A DNA stretch of 64,000 nucleotides from an uncultured Roseibium sp. (GCF_947496995.1 NZ_CANMFD010000006.1:1-64000); one strand, 5' to 3'. Positions 1-7,767 are shown, counted from the first letter of the stretch. Translations and numbers: made by a program. The notes: generated from the sequence alone by a model not told the origin.

Positions 1-243
1 CATTCCCAAATCGACAATGGGTATGGATTCCAGCATCACGACGGGAGCGAACAGGTGGGGTCCAGCCGCCGCTTACATTCTGACTGCATTTTACACATTA
101 GATCAACTCACAGCGCGCGACCTGCTTTCGGCGCTTTTGAAGCCGACAGACGTGATCAGTTAGTTCAAAACCAGTACTCAGGCAATGAAGTTGATGAGGA
201 CGATATAACTTATAGGCGACATCGCCTAATCGCCATACGTACA

Positions 244-573
244 TCATTCATAGAAGGATGACACTTCGGCCAGCATATGTTCGATCAATGGGACGCCGTC
301 CTTAAGATGTCCTTCAAAACTCCCCGGGAAACTGTCTGAGATGATGAGTTCGTCCTCGGATGCGTGCGGCCCGTAATGAAGGGTGACGTGCCATATCAGG
401 GGGCCTTCAAATCGGTCACCGTCGATCCGAACTTCGTCATCAAACGTCTCGATCGTGTCGACATATGTGTTCGACGATAGGGCAGACAGATCTTGCCAGG
501 CTTCGGTCTCCGTGAGCTCTTTGGTCTTCACGGCTGCTATGATATTCTCGCGAAGAGTTTTCAACTGGTCCAT
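244..573 (-). CDS. Small acidic hypothetical protein, last gene of the accessory operon
   Basis: The product is 109 residues long and I do not recognise its family. It is rich in Asp and Glu, has no signal peptide and no membrane segment, so it is probably a soluble cytoplasmic protein. Its ATG lies 4 bases after the stop of the FRG-domain gene, so it is very likely co-transcribed and translationally linked with it. The position directly behind a possible effector would suit a partner or immunity-type protein, but that is inference from position only. Confidence 0.6.
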   Translation of the reverse strand: MDQLKTLRENIIAAVKTKELTETEAWQDLSALSSNTYVDTIETFDDEVRIDGDRFEGPLIWHVTLHYGPHASEDELIISDSFPGSFEGHLKDGVPLIEHMLAEVSSFYE

Positions 574-577
574 CCCA

Positions 578-1357
578 TCACCCGATCATTGGGTCGCCGA
601 TGCCGATGCCGGCTTCGTACCGCCACTTCAAGGTCTCGCACAGGCCTCCCAAGTCGGGATAGATGTGACTATGGTCGATGCCCATCTTGAACAGTCCCCG
701 CCGGAATCGCGCCCGCATCGACGCTGGTATAACGAACTCATCCATCTTCGGTGGATCCCAAGGCTCGTTGGGTTTATTGTGCACCGAGAACAACCCTCGT
801 TGGTTCACGATGCGGCTGACGGATTTCGATGGCAACAGGAACATTACTCGATCGATGGAGAATGGATCGTCATGCTTCTTAGGGTCGATGACGTCCTCAT
901 CGGGAATGCTATAGGCATGAACGACGGCGTCTTCTTCTTCCTTGGAGTGACTTGAAACGGCAAAGTAGCAGGCAACCAAGGGATTGGTCGACCAGTCCAA
1001 CAAACGGGTTGGAAGACCATGGTGCTGCGCAACAGCCAGCCAATCCCAGTCCGACACGGGACGAGTAGCTAGCATAATATCCGCCGATCTTTGGAACGCA
1101 CGGAAAAGACGCTCTTCTTTCAAAGGTGTATAGGTATCGCTCTTACGCCCTATGCTTGGTACGAATCGATAGCTGCGAGACCCACTACCTCGAAACACCC
1201 AGCGCGTGTGGGCGCGTGCATCAATAAATTCGATAAACTCGATCCAGCGGTCATGAGCCTCCCGAATGATTTCCTCGGGTGACTTGCCAGTCTTACTCAA
1301 GCGATTGACCCGCGAATTCGTTTCTTTGGAACCACCTCTAAACTGCGGCGGTCTCAT
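578..1357 (-). CDS. FRG domain-containing protein
   Basis: This 259-residue protein carries the FRG domain (Pfam FRG). The name-giving Phe-Arg-Gly is at residues 55-57 in WVFRGSG, and the second hallmark block QHHGLPTRLLDWS is at about 111-123, followed by the LVACYFAV segment. The biochemical function of FRG domains is not established; they occur in many stand-alone accessory genes and in mobile or defence-like neighbourhoods. The start codon overlaps the stop of the upstream PfkB-fusion gene as ATGA, showing coupling to the operon. It may be the effector of the system, which is inference. Confidence 0.85.
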   Translation of the reverse strand: MRPPQFRGGSKETNSRVNRLSKTGKSPEEIIREAHDRWIEFIEFIDARAHTRWVFRGSGSRSYRFVPSIGRKSDTYTPLKEERLFRAFQRSADIMLATRPVSDWDWLAVAQHHGLPTRLLDWSTNPLVACYFAVSSHSKEEEDAVVHAYSIPDEDVIDPKKHDDPFSIDRVMFLLPSKSVSRIVNQRGLFSVHNKPNEPWDPPKMDEFVIPASMRARFRRGLFKMGIDHSHIYPDLGGLCETLKWRYEAGIGIGDPMIG

Positions 1358-2544
1358 TGTTTCGAGCTTCTCATGACATGGTACAGCGCTGTCGCATAAT
1401 CGCTGGCCACTACTGCATCTGGGAAATAGAATTGTGCGGCAAATGCCTCAGCGGAAGGCCAGAAGATAACAGTTGGCTGGAGGTCAGCTCTTGCGGCGGC
1501 TTCGAATTCTTTCATCGAGCATCGCGACCCAACTAGAAGAAGGTCAATATCGTCCTGGCCGTTTGAAGCAAGTCCTTCCAACCCAAATTTCACATAACTC
1601 ACATCCCCCCCAAGATAGCTCAACCATCCCTGTGTTGTGTGGGCCAGTGCATCAAGTTCAAAGTCGCCTAGCCCGACAATGCGAATCCTTTCGCGCCTTA
1701 TTGTATTGGGCTTTCGGTCACTTACCCCCGCGACTGAAGGTAGTGGGAGACGCGGACCCTCGACAAAATATGCCGTACAGCGGGCAGCATAGTGTGCTGC
1801 ATCGACAGGATCTAAGTTCAATTCACCCCAAGCATGCGCAAACGCCGCAGCAGTTACGTCACCTGCCCCAATTCGAAAAAAACTCTCGGCCGCGTAGCTT
1901 GGGACGGAAACCGGCTGATCCCCTTGAAAAACTATCAATCCGCCCAGACCGTCTTTCACCAACACGATTTGCGGGGGATGTGGAAGATCACGTAGATTAA
2001 TGATCGCTTTGAGTAGAGTATCTTCATTGGGCATGAGGCTTTCTTGCCTGTCCTCTGATCTCCTCTTCAGGAGTTCTGCGCGTGTGCCTGGAAGTTCCCA
2101 TCCACTCACGATCATTGCCAAGGAACCGGCGTTTGATCCATTGCAGTAATAAGAAGCATCGGGCGCCTGAGGATCGTAGACTACTCTGTCACCTTTGACA
2201 CGTGCATCACTTTCCATCATGCCGAAACGCAGCACCACATCGCTCTCCACCGAGAGTGCCGGATAAAGACTTGGCTGTTGCTCTGGCGGATCCACGCGCA
2301 CAAAGGAATGTAGATATTCGAAACTCATTGGATGTTTAGATGCGTGGAGATCTCCGTTCACACCGAAGCTAGCCAACGTTAACTCAACGTCTTTCGTCCA
2401 TTCCTCCGGGACGTAGGCATGTAAGCTCACCGTATCGGAGACGGAACTTACCGCAATTGCAGCTCTTAGCCCGGAGCCATAGATCTGATTCCATGCCGGG
2501 TACTTGCAGCGTTCCTCGTACACACCTCCTACAACGGAAATCAT
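1354..2544 (-). CDS. PfkB-family kinase fused to a degenerate nucleoside deoxyribosyltransferase-like domain (copy B)
   Basis: A 396-residue protein paralogous to the one encoded at 3490-4668. The N-terminal two thirds is a PfkB/ribokinase-like domain: a GSGxRAA block near residues 23-29 and the GAGD signature with the catalytic-base Asp at about residue 229. The C-terminal 110 residues align with the deoxyribosyltransferase domain of copy A but have lost the YLAGPFF strand, the substrate-binding Asp block and the DxGTxFE motif, keeping only a Phe-Glu near residue 348. It therefore looks like a pseudo-transferase, perhaps a regulatory partner of copy A. I chose the ATG at 2544 because it overlaps the upstream stop as ATGA and matches the N-terminus of copy A (MIxVxGGxYxEEC-like); an in-frame ATG 24 bases upstream is possible. 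Confidence 0.8.
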   Translation of the reverse strand: MISVVGGVYEERCKYPAWNQIYGSGLRAAIAVSSVSDTVSLHAYVPEEWTKDVELTLASFGVNGDLHASKHPMSFEYLHSFVRVDPPEQQPSLYPALSVESDVVLRFGMMESDARVKGDRVVYDPQAPDASYYCNGSNAGSLAMIVSGWELPGTRAELLKRRSEDRQESLMPNEDTLLKAIINLRDLPHPPQIVLVKDGLGGLIVFQGDQPVSVPSYAAESFFRIGAGDVTAAAFAHAWGELNLDPVDAAHYAARCTAYFVEGPRLPLPSVAGVSDRKPNTIRRERIRIVGLGDFELDALAHTTQGWLSYLGGDVSYVKFGLEGLASNGQDDIDLLLVGSRCSMKEFEAAARADLQPTVIFWPSAEAFAAQFYFPDAVVASDYATALYHVMRSSKQ

Positions 2545-2888
2545 CGGCGAAACACCTTGACTGAACACCGGGAGAAGGACGCGAACTCGACGACAGCGAC
2601 ATACCCAATGCCTCGCTCAAGATCGCCGATCAACCGAGACAAACCAAGAAATGCCGCTAAGGTCCCGACGACGGCACCATCAGCGGTTTCGCAGACCGCG
2701 CTTCTGATCTTTCCTTGGGTGAGAATGCTGACCGTGAGTTCGTCATCTTTGTTGAGCCCCTCACTGATGTTTGATTGTACTCCGACAAGATCGGTCTGGA
2801 ACGCGAGAGCGGAACCGTCGCCAACGATAGTCGGTGGCGCTATGCCTCCCTTTATCTTCTTAATCTGATCTGGTGCGTATCCTGCCAT
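2541..2888 (-). CDS. Small conserved protein of unknown family (copy B)
   Basis: A 115-residue soluble protein, not recognised. Its last 65 residues align with the protein encoded at 4668-5030: both have a strand-rich stretch, then a G-x-x-VG-x-L-x-A/S-F-L-x-L-x-RLI block and a C-terminal G-x-x-Y-x-x-x-V segment. Each copy sits immediately before a PfkB-fusion gene, so small protein and kinase fusion form a repeated two-gene module and probably a complex. The ATG overlaps the QueC-like stop codon by one base (TGATG). The stop overlaps the next gene by four bases. Confidence 0.75.
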   Translation of the reverse strand: MAGYAPDQIKKIKGGIAPPTIVGDGSALAFQTDLVGVQSNISEGLNKDDELTVSILTQGKIRSAVCETADGAVVGTLAAFLGLSRLIGDLERGIGYVAVVEFASFSRCSVKVFRR

Positions 2889-3490
2889 CAGACTAGCTGC
2901 TCATGCATTCTGTGATAGACGGCGTCGACGCATTCCCGATGCTTGAGGCACCCACCACATTGACCGCATGCAAATTCGTGGACATGACATGAGAACGTCA
3001 GCCCGATAAGATCATACGGAAAGGCTGATTTGCGTAACAACTCTGGCGTTGAAATATGGCGCGCCGGTGCAGTAACGTGGATACCGCCTTCCTGGATCGA
3101 CAGCACACGATTCATCGCACGAAAGAAGGCCGCCTTGCCATCGGCATGCCGATCGGTGGAGACCGCCCCGACCATAATCTCTGTGACGCCTTCGGGCATG
3201 AGCATCATGGCGGCTAGAGTAATGAGCATCTGATTCCTGTAAGGCCAGAATTCCGCCGCAGCCGCTCCTGGCGCCGACGGACGATCCGTCATGGAACCTG
3301 AGCCCAGGGAGGAGAGGTCGACGGCTATGCGTCGATGCTCAAGCCCCATCGCACTGCAAAGTGCGGACGAAGCTGCGAACTCACCCTTGGCAGCGATCTG
3401 ACCGTAGTCAATCGTGACGCAAATTTCCGGTCGTAACCAGTGCGCCAACGCTGAAGAATCCAATCCACCGGACATCAGTAGGGCCTTCAT
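2888..3490 (-). CDS. QueC-like (7-cyano-7-deazaguanine synthase family) ATP-dependent enzyme
   Basis: A 200-residue member of the QueC family of the N-type ATP pyrophosphatases. The PP-loop SGGLDSS is at residues 7-13, a QueC-like WPYRNQ block at 82-87, and a zinc site with four cysteines at about 168, 175, 178 and 181 (CGQCGGC). Classical QueC makes preQ0 from 7-carboxy-7-deazaguanine; QueC relatives also occur in defence loci (QatC, and Cap9 of type IV CBASS). No queD, queE or queF is in this window, and the gene is embedded in the accessory operon, so a defence or nucleotide-modifying role is more likely than queuosine synthesis. The start at 3490 overlaps the upstream stop as TGATG and puts the PP-loop near the N-terminus; an ATG 60 bases upstream is less likely. 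Confidence 0.85.
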   Translation of the reverse strand: MKALLMSGGLDSSALAHWLRPEICVTIDYGQIAAKGEFAASSALCSAMGLEHRRIAVDLSSLGSGSMTDRPSAPGAAAAEFWPYRNQMLITLAAMMLMPEGVTEIMVGAVSTDRHADGKAAFFRAMNRVLSIQEGGIHVTAPARHISTPELLRKSAFPYDLIGLTFSCHVHEFACGQCGGCLKHRECVDAVYHRMHEQLV

Positions 3491-4668
3491 CAGGCAGTCC
3501 CCCAAATTGCTTCGTAAATGGCGGTCGAGAAGTCTGACACAATTTTGCAACCAGTGCCTTGAAGCATTGTAAGGCTTTCAGGACGAGGTGTTTCCGCTAG
3601 CGCCACGACGGGTATGCCGTGCCGACGCGCATGGCCGACCTCGAACAAAGTTCCGGCGTCTTCGCCGTCCAGCAACGCAAGCACCACAGAACATTGCTCC
3701 AATCCGTCGAGGTCGCGCTTGGCGATGTATTCCGCATCCCCGTGCGATCCGACGTCGTGGATGGGCGAGAATACGTTTGCACCAAGGGACATGAGGCACA
3801 TTCGAGCTTCCTCCACCATCCAGCGTTGGGCCAAGGTGAAGAAAGGGCCTGCCAGATAGATTTTGCTCGCAAGGTCAGGCGCTGGCCTTGGCAGAATTGT
3901 GGTCAATGCGGACAGATTAACCTGCGTATTTCGCGTTTCCACATACGAAGCTACCGCGCGTGACGCCGTGTCAGCCGCTACTACCGGGTCTTTGTTTTCC
4001 TCCCCCCAGCGCTGGGCAAATATCGCGCTGAATACGTCACCGGAGCCTATCTTGAAAATCGAATTGGCCGCATAGGCAGGCACGTGTGCGGCCAGACCAT
4101 CGGTGACCACCGTTGCTCCAAGGGGTCCGCGTTTGATCACGACGACGGATGCTCTGGAATGCTGTATGAGTCCCCGTGCGGCTTCCTCGCCAGCGTCGCC
4201 CATCGCCAGCTTTAGTTCCACTTCGTTGAGGACTATCGCCAGCGCTTCGGCTTGAGACCCGTTTTCCCTGAAGCGAAGAACCTCGTCGGCATTTTGGGGA
4301 TCGAAGACCGCTCGCTTCGCATCGACCAACGCATCTCCCTCCACATAACCAAACCGAAGCACAGTTTCCCCTACGGCCCGCAAGGACCTATAGCGCGCTT
4401 CGGGGGCACCAGAGAGCTCCGCATGGGAAAGCGGGTGAAGATAGTGGAATGCAATGTCCTCTGGGATGGGCTGAAGGTCCGTGGCCACGCCAAAAGCCGA
4501 CATCGAGTGCTCGACGTCGTCGACCCAACCTTTGCAGGCATAAGCAACAAGCCGCGTGCCAGGCGACAGCCGGGAAACGGCGGCGGCGGCCCTGCCTCCC
4601 GAGCCGAATATTCGCGACCATGCCGGGCGTATGCATTCCTCGCGATAGAGCCCCCCTGCAACAATCAT
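3490..4668 (-). CDS. PfkB-family kinase fused to a nucleoside 2-deoxyribosyltransferase domain (copy A)
   Basis: A 392-residue two-domain protein. Residues 1-265 form a PfkB/ribokinase-like domain with a GSGGRAAAA block near 22-30 and the signature IGSGD, whose Asp (about 211) is the catalytic base for sugar or nucleoside phosphorylation. Residues 270-392 are a nucleoside 2-deoxyribosyltransferase domain with intact motifs: YLAGPFF at 271-277, RDLDGLE near 318-324, and DAGTLFE ending in the nucleophilic Glu at about 343. Members of this fold cleave or exchange the base on deoxyribose. The fusion suggests phosphorylation of a nucleoside or sugar coupled to base exchange or removal; the substrate is unknown. 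The start at 4668 overlaps the preceding stop (TAATG). Confidence 0.88.
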   Translation of the reverse strand: MIVAGGLYREECIRPAWSRIFGSGGRAAAAVSRLSPGTRLVAYACKGWVDDVEHSMSAFGVATDLQPIPEDIAFHYLHPLSHAELSGAPEARYRSLRAVGETVLRFGYVEGDALVDAKRAVFDPQNADEVLRFRENGSQAEALAIVLNEVELKLAMGDAGEEAARGLIQHSRASVVVIKRGPLGATVVTDGLAAHVPAYAANSIFKIGSGDVFSAIFAQRWGEENKDPVVAADTASRAVASYVETRNTQVNLSALTTILPRPAPDLASKIYLAGPFFTLAQRWMVEEARMCLMSLGANVFSPIHDVGSHGDAEYIAKRDLDGLEQCSVVLALLDGEDAGTLFEVGHARRHGIPVVALAETPRPESLTMLQGTGCKIVSDFSTAIYEAIWGTA

Positions 4669-5030
4669 TAGGGCACACGGTTCCCAACCACGTGACATCC
4701 ACCTGAGCGGATATGCGTGACCTCCACTTGGTATTCCACCCCGTTCCTAAGGCATTTAATGAGTCGCGCCAGATTTAAGAACGCCGACAAAGCTCCCACG
4801 AGCTCCCCTTGGGCATCCACGCAGACGACAGTAGGGAACGCCCCTTCGCTTCGGAGATCCACCCTGAGCGTGTCGCCAATCTTGAGCAGCTCCAGGCGAG
4901 ATAGGCGAACGCCTTCTAAGTCTACGTCAATAGCCAGATCGCATTCGTCGCCGTTCTCACCTCCAAGGGCAATACCCCCGGCTCTGCCGTCCCAGGTCCG
5001 CGAACGTATTGGTGTTTGCTTGCTCGACAT
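4668..5030 (-). CDS. Small conserved protein of unknown family (copy A)
   Basis: A 120-residue soluble protein, paralogous to the product of 2541-2888 over its C-terminal half (block G-E-LVG-A-L-S-A-F-L-N-L-ARLI near residues 75-90). The N-terminal half is Gly- and Asp-rich and differs from copy B. A good Shine-Dalgarno (AGGGGTG) precedes the ATG. It is the second gene of the operon, 47 bases behind the OGG-like gene, and its stop overlaps the PfkB-NDT start. I cannot assign a fold with confidence; it looks beta-rich. Confidence 0.75.
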   Translation of the reverse strand: MSSKQTPIRSRTWDGRAGGIALGGENGDECDLAIDVDLEGVRLSRLELLKIGDTLRVDLRSEGAFPTVVCVDAQGELVGALSAFLNLARLIKCLRNGVEYQVEVTHIRSGGCHVVGNRVP

Positions 5031-5077
5031 AGAATCACCCCTAAGTAATCATAACAAAGGAGTGCACGGAGAAATAG

Positions 5078-5773
5078 TCAGCCGAACAAAATGCGCATTT
5101 CTCGCCACATAATTGCATCGAGAATTGATGTCCGAATCTGAAGAGCCTGGGCGAATCTGAGAAACTTTCGCTCTAACGCCTCATAGTCGCGTGGCAGTCG
5201 ATATGTCTCGGGGAAAAGGCCAATCATCGTACCTGCGCGCAGGACATGCACATCCAGAATGGCTACCTCGTCGCTGCCGACATGATTCCTGACGATCCAA
5301 GATGCCGTCTTAGGACCAATTCCGGGCAACTCCATCAAATTGTTTCGAAAGCTGATCGGATCGTTCGTGTCGGGAGGAGAATTCCGAATTGAATTGAGCG
5401 CGACGTTCAGGCGACCGGCCCTCTGCTTTGGATAGCGATACTTATGCAGCCTGCCATTCACCAGTAGCGGTTCGCTGAGTAAGTCCTCGAACTCGACCGC
5501 ACTTGGGACGTCATTGGCCCGGAGTGCCCCAACGGTGTCCAGACGTTCCCAAGCTGCGCGGTTGAGCTCCATCTTCACCCCAAATCCACCCAGCAGGCAG
5601 AATGCGAGATCCTCAGCCAATGGCGTTCCCATCGGGCTGACGTAGTCGTCCGCTTCGCCACCTTCGAGATCAGCCATGGCCGCCCAAAACGCAGGCGTTG
5701 GGACCCATTCTTGGCGACCATATCGCACGCCTGGAACGACTTCGTCCTCGGGTTCAAAACGACGATGATGCAT
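5078..5773 (-). CDS. 8-oxoguanine DNA glycosylase-like HhH-GPD protein
   Basis: A 231-residue protein of the helix-hairpin-helix/GPD base-excision superfamily. The hairpin ELPGIGPKTASWIVRN spans residues 148-163, with the catalytic Lys of OGG-type bifunctional enzymes at about 155, and the essential Asp in AILDVHV at about 174. It resembles the OGG-like proteins that accompany QueC-like genes in type IV CBASS more than housekeeping MutY or Nth, and it lacks the four-cysteine Fe-S cluster of those. It heads the operon. I chose the ATG at 5773 because GGAGGG precedes it at good spacing; a longer frame to 5839 would run through the regulatory region and the divergent gene. Confidence 0.85.
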   Translation of the reverse strand: MHHRRFEPEDEVVPGVRYGRQEWVPTPAFWAAMADLEGGEADDYVSPMGTPLAEDLAFCLLGGFGVKMELNRAAWERLDTVGALRANDVPSAVEFEDLLSEPLLVNGRLHKYRYPKQRAGRLNVALNSIRNSPPDTNDPISFRNNLMELPGIGPKTASWIVRNHVGSDEVAILDVHVLRAGTMIGLFPETYRLPRDYEALERKFLRFAQALQIRTSILDAIMWREMRILFG

Positions 5774-5787
5774 GGTATTGCCCTCCG

Positions 5788-5813
5788 ATATGTAAAGCAT
5801 ATATGTAATGCAT
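5788..5813. promoter_or_regulatory. Two adjacent 13-bp direct repeats, probable operator
   Basis: ATATGTAAAGCAT (5788-5800) is followed without a gap by ATATGTAATGCAT (5801-5813); the copies differ at one base. The pair fills the gap between the OGG-like gene and the divergent XRE regulator and overlaps one possible start codon of the regulator. Such tandem sites in a divergent gap are typical operators for the adjacent regulator. Binding by the XRE protein is inference. Confidence 0.6.
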
Positions 5814-6122
5814 ATGATAAACAAGAACAGCTCAGTCATCGCAGCTCTGAAAGCGCGTCAGCGGAAAGACGAGTTGACCCAGGTCGAGTTGGCGTCAGCC
5901 TTGGGAATCCACCAGGCCCATTTGTCGAAGGTGTTGGCCGGCAAAGCACCGCTGTCCAGCAAACTCAAGGCTAAGGTCGAGCGCCTACTCCAAGGAGGTT
6001 CGCTAGCCGATGCTTCGTTGGAAAATTTGGAGGTGGAGCTGATACAGGCCCTGCGGTCCTCCCGTACATTTCGAGCTTTGATACGCGCTGCCATGCAATT
6101 GCATAGGCGACAGGAACAATGA
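5808..6122 (+). CDS. XRE-family helix-turn-helix regulator
   Basis: A 104-residue protein (102 if the ATG at 5814 is used). Residues 10-60 form a Cro/C1-type HTH: the turn region reads TQVELASALGIHQAHLSKVLAG. A basic C-terminal helix of about 40 residues follows. It is divergent from the accessory operon and separated from it by only 34-40 bases, so it most likely controls the operon and itself. No Shine-Dalgarno is visible before either ATG, so the message may be leaderless or poorly translated. Confidence 0.85.
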   Translation: MHMINKNSSVIAALKARQRKDELTQVELASALGIHQAHLSKVLAGKAPLSSKLKAKVERLLQGGSLADASLENLEVELIQALRSSRTFRALIRAAMQLHRRQEQ

Positions 6123-6395
6123 CGCAGTATGCAGTGAACATCAAATGTCTACGACCGATTTCGGGATCGTAAATGGAGTTCGAAATGACCGAATTTAAGG
6201 CGCAAAGGAGGCATTGAATCAATAGGTGTTGAATGTCGGCATAGGGCCGGAAGTGACTACATGTCCACCGCACAAGAATGACCACTTTCTTTGTTCACGG
6301 TATCCAAATCGGCCAGCCTCCTCCCGGCCCCATCCTGACCATTCCCCAGACCGCAACCAAACTCCACCTACCGCCCACATCAACAAATCGCCGGT

Positions 6396-7619
6396 TCAGC
6401 GGATCGGGCTGGTAAACCCCGAAATCGCCAGCGGATTGTCCGTCATGACCTTGGAGTCCGGTGTGTCGGGCAGCAGGGCGCCGGAGAAGGCTTCGAACAT
6501 CTTGCGCACGAAGCCTTCCGGCAGGTCCCTGGTGATGAAGACCATGCGCGTGCGGTGATCTTCGTCCGGCCAGGCCTCCAGGGTCGCGGGCGGGTGGAAG
6601 ACGTGCTGGACGCCGTGGATGACCACGGGCCTGTCCGGGTCCTCCGCCAGTTTGACAATCCCCTTGACCCTGAGCAGCTTCGGACCGTGGGCCGAGCGCA
6701 GCAGGTCGAGAAACATTTCCAGGGCCGATGCGGAAACCGGCCGGTCCGTCGACAGGGTGAAGGCGCGGATGGAGTCGCTGTGCCGGTTCACGTCGTGCCC
6801 GTGCCCGTGGTCATGTGTGTGGTCATGTGTGTGGTCATGGTCATGCCCGTGATCATGATGATGGTGGGCATGGCCGTGATGCCTGGAGGTTTCATAGGCT
6901 TCCGCGTTCAGCCACGCCGCCACATCGGGGATCTTTGATTTCGGATTGTAGAGCCCGGCATTGAACAGTTTTTCGGCAACGGCCTCACCGGCGGATGCAT
7001 CCAGACGCTGCGCGCCCGGGTTCAGCACCGCAAGGCGCTGCTTGAGATCCGCGAAGGCCGAGCGCTCCGCTTCGGACGTCAGCAGATCGGTCTTCGTGAA
7101 GACCAGCCGATCCGCGACCGCTGCCTGCTTGCGCGCTTCTTTGTGATTTTCCAGTGTCGACAGGCCGTTGACCGCATCCACGAGCGTGATCACGCTGTCG
7201 AGCCGGTAGCGCATCACCAGATAGGGATGCAGCATGACGGTGTGCAGGATCGGCGCCGGGTCCGCAAGGCCGGTGGTTTCGATCACAACCCGGTTCAGCT
7301 TCTCCATCCGGCCATTGTCCAGCCGGCGCAAAAGGTTCTCCAGCGTCGTCACCAGATCGCCCCGGATCGTGCAGCACAGGCACCCGGAGGACAGTTCCAC
7401 GATGCCGTCGCCGGCCTGATCCACAAACAGGTGATCGAGACCGATTTCACCGAATTCGTTGATGATGACAGCGGTGTCCGCCATCGCCGGATCTTTCAGC
7501 AGCCGGTTCAGCAGCGTGGTCTTGCCCGAGCCGAGGAAGCCGGTCAGGACGGAAAGCGGAATGGGCGGCTTCGGCCCTTTGCGGACCGCATCTTCAGAGG
7601 TCGGTGCCGGGGAAGCCAT
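6396..7619 (-). CDS. CobW/COG0523-family GTPase with His-rich metal-binding insert
   Basis: A 407-residue G3E-family P-loop GTPase. The Walker A motif GFLGSGKTT is at residues 27-35, the family metal motif GCLCC at 79-83, and a Cys/His-poor C-terminal CobW_C domain follows a very His-rich linker at about 243-275 (repeats of His-Asp and His-Gly). COG0523 proteins act as metallochaperones, often for zinc, sometimes for cobalt or other metals. It stands alone, 3 kb from the urease genes. A zinc-uptake-regulated role is common for the family, but I found no Zur box here. Confidence 0.9.
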   Translation of the reverse strand: MASPAPTSEDAVRKGPKPPIPLSVLTGFLGSGKTTLLNRLLKDPAMADTAVIINEFGEIGLDHLFVDQAGDGIVELSSGCLCCTIRGDLVTTLENLLRRLDNGRMEKLNRVVIETTGLADPAPILHTVMLHPYLVMRYRLDSVITLVDAVNGLSTLENHKEARKQAAVADRLVFTKTDLLTSEAERSAFADLKQRLAVLNPGAQRLDASAGEAVAEKLFNAGLYNPKSKIPDVAAWLNAEAYETSRHHGHAHHHHDHGHDHDHTHDHTHDHGHGHDVNRHSDSIRAFTLSTDRPVSASALEMFLDLLRSAHGPKLLRVKGIVKLAEDPDRPVVIHGVQHVFHPPATLEAWPDEDHRTRMVFITRDLPEGFVRKMFEAFSGALLPDTPDSKVMTDNPLAISGFTSPIR

Positions 7620-7767
7620 GACGCGTGTCTCCAGATCGGGCCGCCACGCGGAACGCGATGATGTCCGTTCTGTCTGCTTGCGCAGGAACGGAAAAGGGGC
7701 GGCGCAGTAAGCCGCACCGCTAACATTCTTTTCAGGGAAAGGTCAAAAGGATAACGGCCGCGCGGGA

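Noticed and set aside
55..261. 68-codon plus-strand frame at the left edge
   Set aside because: No ribosome-binding site, no family resemblance, and it runs into the antisense of the 244-573 gene; likely chance.
244..5773. Reading the accessory operon as a type IV CBASS
   Set aside because: QueC-like and OGG-like genes fit, but there is no CD-NTase, no TGT-like gene and no known CBASS effector in the visible part. Missing genes left of position 1 cannot be excluded, though the operon order makes that unlikely.
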